Positions 62,708 through 64,000 of a stretch of DNA of 64,000 nt are shown in pieces. The translations under genes were made by a program, and so were the position numbers. The notes under the pieces were generated by a model. That model was given only the letters and a program-made list of their open reading frames with translations. It searched no databases and had not been told where the DNA came from. Source of the DNA: Helicobacter sp. MIT 11-5569 (lineage in GTDB: Bacteria; Campylobacterota; Campylobacteria; Campylobacterales; Helicobacteraceae); assembly GCF_000765695.2 (NCBI RefSeq), contig NZ_JRPB02000001.1:62001-126000 (forward strand), in the 5' to 3' direction. How positions within the stretch are numbered: the first letter of the stretch is position 1; every line of letters begins with the position of its first letter.

Positions 62708-64000
62708 ATGAAAAGTTTAAAATGGACACAATTTGATACGCGCTGGATGTTATCACTTTTTGGCACAGCAGTTGGAGCTGGGATTTTGTATTTGCCTATT
62801 AAAGCAGGCTCTGGGGGAGTTTTTCCTGTTTTGGTCATGGCATTTATTATTTTTCCTATGGTGTTTTTAAGCCATAGGGCATTAAGCCGCTTTGTCTTGC
62901 AGGCAAGTGGAAATGATAAAGATATTACTTATGCAGCAGAAGAGTATTTTGGGCGAAAAGTTAGCCTTTTTATCGCAATTTTGTATTTTTTTGCTATCTT
63001 TCCTATTTGTCTTGCGTATTGTGTTGGAATCACAAATACTTTTGAAAATTTTATTTATAACCAACTTTTGCCCCTTTTAAATGTAGATGGTGCATTTGCA
63101 CAATGGCTAAATAGCATTTATCAGATTAAAGATGTTAATGGTAAAAAGATTATTGCACTTTTTCCTTTTTATCGTGCGATTCTTGTATTTGTTTTAGTTA
63201 GTGCTTTTATGGTGATTATGCTATTTAGTGAAGAGATTATTACAAAAATTTGTGAATGGCTAGTTTATCCGCTTTGTATTATCTTGTTTGCCTTTTCTTT
63301 ATATTTGATTCCGCATTGGTCTTTTGATTTTGTCGCGATTCCAAATGTAAAAGAATTTTTGACAATCATTTGGCTAACGCTTCCTGTTTTGGTTTTTTCT
63401 TTTAACCACTCTCCGGCAATTTCTACTTTTTCTTTAAATGTAAAAAAAGAATATGCAACAATCTATGAGAAAAAAACAAGTGAAATTTTGTTTGCAACTT
63501 CTAGTATGTTGCTTGTTTTTGTGATGTTTTTTGTGATTTCTTGCGTGTTGTCTTTAAATCCAGAAGAATTAGCAGACGCAAGAGCGCAAAATATTCCGAT
63601 TCTTTCGTTTTTTGCAAATAAATTTGAGAATCCTTGGATTGTGTATAGTAGCCCTATTATCGCATTTTTAGCAATTTCAAGTTCATTTTTTGGGCATTAT
63701 TTTGGAGCAAGAGAAGGTGCGTATGGGGTTGTTAGAAAAGCTTGCAAACTTTTTGGCGATAAAGAACCTAATTTAAAGCTTATTCGCTTTTTTAGCGGTC
63801 TTGTTATGTATGTTGTAATGCTATTTGTTGCTTTTTATAATCCTAGCGTTTTAGGGTTTATTGAAAACTTAGGTGGTCCAATCATTGCGGCAATCTTATT
63901 TATAATGCCTATTGTGGCGATTTATATGGTTTCAAAGTTAAAGAAATTTCAAAATAAATTTTTGGATACATTTGTGTTTGTAACAGGAATCTTGACGATT
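62708..64000 (+). CDS. SdaC-like serine/amino-acid transporter, 5' part (cut by window edge)
   Basis: An open frame of 431 codons runs from ATG 62708 to the window end. The N-terminus KWTQFDTRWMLSLFGTAVGAGILYLPIKAGSGG is that of the hydroxy/aromatic amino-acid permease family (SdaC, H. pylori serine transporter). About eleven hydrophobic helices are visible, with SSFFGHYFGAREG in the later part. GGGA at 62698-62701 favours ATG 62708 over ATG 62702. In Helicobacter sdaC is usually beside serine deaminase sdaA, which would lie beyond the edge. Confidence 0.88.
   Translation, partial: MKSLKWTQFDTRWMLSLFGTAVGAGILYLPIKAGSGGVFPVLVMAFIIFPMVFLSHRALSRFVLQASGNDKDITYAAEEYFGRKVSLFIAILYFFAIFPICLAYCVGITNTFENFIYNQLLPLLNVDGAFAQWLNSIYQIKDVNGKKIIALFPFYRAILVFVLVSAFMVIMLFSEEIITKICEWLVYPLCIILFAFSLYLIPHWSFDFVAIPNVKEFLTIIWLTLPVLVFSFNHSPAISTFSLNVKKEYATIYEKKTSEILFATSSMLLVFVMFFVISCVLSLNPEELADARAQNIPILSFFANKFENPWIVYSSPIIAFLAISSSFFGHYFGAREGAYGVVRKACKLFGDKEPNLKLIRFFSGLVMYVVMLFVAFYNPSVLGFIENLGGPIIAAILFIMPIVAIYMVSKLKKFQNKFLDTFVFVTGILTI

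Overview
The window is an AT-rich bacterial chromosome segment that reads as a non-pylori, enterohepatic-type Helicobacter (Campylobacterota). The basis is protein resemblance: a CheA with an N-terminal HPt domain beside CheV, a NifS/NifU iron-sulfur pair, an H. pylori-type PgdA deacetylase, a FliK-FlgD-FlgE hook operon behind a sigma-54 promoter, and a compact Cas9 close to that of Campylobacter jejuni. No rRNA or tRNA gene was seen.

Layout. 1-7.4 kb: chemotaxis (cheA 5' part, cheV), lpxH-like, argC, a ThiS-like protein and glmU on the minus strand, then motA-motB-fliP on the plus strand. 7.5-12.5 kb: pepF and a run of small Campylobacterota genes, including an SspB-like protein, a cysteine-poor HdrC/HdrB-like pair, cutA, and a protein of unknown function behind a sigma-54 promoter. 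12.5-24.5 kb: uvrC, a DciA-like gene, a tiny lipoprotein, nadB, an amino-acid ABC transporter operon interrupted by a restriction-modification (RM) pair, hemJ, argH, menG/ubiE and an ArsB/NhaD-type permease. 24.6-33.2 kb: accessory region with a 1424-residue GMP synthase that carries four acetyltransferase domains and a 3-methyladenine DNA glycosylase, a TIR-like nucleotide-binding protein, a second RM pair, YoaP-like and ClbS/DfsB-like proteins, and a transporter remnant. 33.3-42.1 kb: hook operon, nifS-nifU, a ynfA-like gene broken by a stop codon, and kdsB. 42.2-47.9 kb: complete type II-C CRISPR-Cas locus (16 repeats, tracrRNA, cas2, cas1, cas9). 48.1-55.4 kb: chemoreceptors, a CobW GTPase with a small partner, pgdA, a nitrilase-family amidase. 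55.5-62.6 kb: type I RM operon with an extra gene between hsdS and hsdR. 62.7-64 kb: 5' part of a serine-type transporter.

How it fits together. Genome-defence functions are dense: Cas9, one type I and two type II-like RM systems, and a TIR-like protein. Motility and taxis form a second theme (MotAB, FliP, the hook operon, CheA/CheV, two receptor proteins plus a PAS partner). The most unusual single object is the GMP synthase, whose glutaminase domain is split by about 500 residues and whose domain linker holds another 400. Other points to note are three carbohydrate-binding-like repeats in the hook protein, an exact 171-bp tandem repeat in fliK, a duplicated two-spacer block in the CRISPR array, and a promoter-like motif shared by the CRISPR repeat and the region upstream of cas9.

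All calls rest on reading the sequence and on remembered family motifs; no database search was run.
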